A stretch of 6,095 nt of DNA from contig JAGBZZ010000309.1 in assembly GCA_017652965.1 (NCBI GenBank), positions 1-6,095 on the forward strand, written 5' to 3'. The position numbers and the translations under genes are program-made. The stretch is from Clostridia bacterium (GTDB lineage: Bacteria; Bacillota_A; Clostridia; Oscillospirales; CAG-272). The notes beneath the pieces were generated by a model, which saw only the letters and a program-made list of their open reading frames with translations, had not been told where the DNA came from and ran no database searches. Numbering within the stretch: position 1 is the stretch's first letter; each line of letters begins with the position of its first letter. This document shows positions 6,021 through 6,095 of the stretch, piece after piece.

Positions 6021-6095
6021 ACGTTTCCTTTCTTCGCCCCGAGGATCTTTCGGGATAACCTTTCTTCAGTTTCATCTTACTTTCGCCACTTATAC
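6021..6095. other. Unassigned tail to the right edge
   Basis: These 75 bases have lower GC than the genes. They contain a minor inverted repeat CCCGA...TCGGG (about 6038-6054). A short minus-strand frame is open from the edge to a TAA at 6021-6019. It would end just before the terminator and encode a basic tail, but it is too short to call as a gene. Confidence 0.4.

Noticed and set aside
6019..6095. Possible C-terminal fragment of a minus-strand gene (about 25 codons, basic tail, TAA at 6021-6019)
   Set aside because: An open frame this short is expected by chance, GC is lower than in the neighbouring genes, and no family is recognisable. It is only hinted at by the bidirectional terminator.

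Overview
The window looks like chromosomal DNA from a GC-rich member of the Clostridia, most likely a gut Oscillospiraceae/Ruminococcaceae-type Firmicute. Four things point there: a short-form HisG paired with HisZ, a YerC-like TrpR-family regulator in front of the his genes, strong AGGAGG-type ribosome sites, and a PcrA-type helicase with a Tudor-like C-terminus. The assignment comes from protein features only and is moderately certain. Coding DNA is GC-rich, and the divergent promoter region contains a sharply AT-rich island.

Layout. Positions 1-3340 (minus strand) hold the start of a histidine biosynthesis operon, read right to left: a 93-aa TrpR/YerC-family regulator, hisZ, hisG, hisD, and the first 17 codons of hisC, which runs off the left edge. 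Every one of the four gene junctions is the same 4-base overlap, ATGA. Positions 3341-3566 are a divergent control region. It holds a his promoter with a palindromic candidate operator, AT-rich palindromes upstream of that promoter, a GC-rich hairpin lying outside both transcripts, and an extended -10 promoter facing the other way. Positions 3567-5966 (plus strand) encode a complete 799-aa UvrD/PcrA helicase with an unusual acidic insert between motifs I and Ia. A strong hairpin terminator follows at about 5985-6020. The last 75 bases hold nothing I can assign with confidence.

How it works together. HisG and HisZ form the first enzyme of the pathway, ATP phosphoribosyltransferase. HisD carries out the last two oxidations and HisC the transamination before them. 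The regulator is the first gene of the operon, and a perfect inverted repeat (TTTAGC-GT-GCTAAA) overlaps its -10 box. The simplest model is an autoregulated, probably histidine-responsive, repressor. The predicted leader is only about 20-25 bases, which leaves no room for a T-box or attenuator. The helicase gene has its own promoter and terminator and appears functionally unrelated.

The most interesting items are the regulator-operator-operon unit and the acidic insert in the helicase. I see no CRISPR array, mobile element, tRNA or rRNA.
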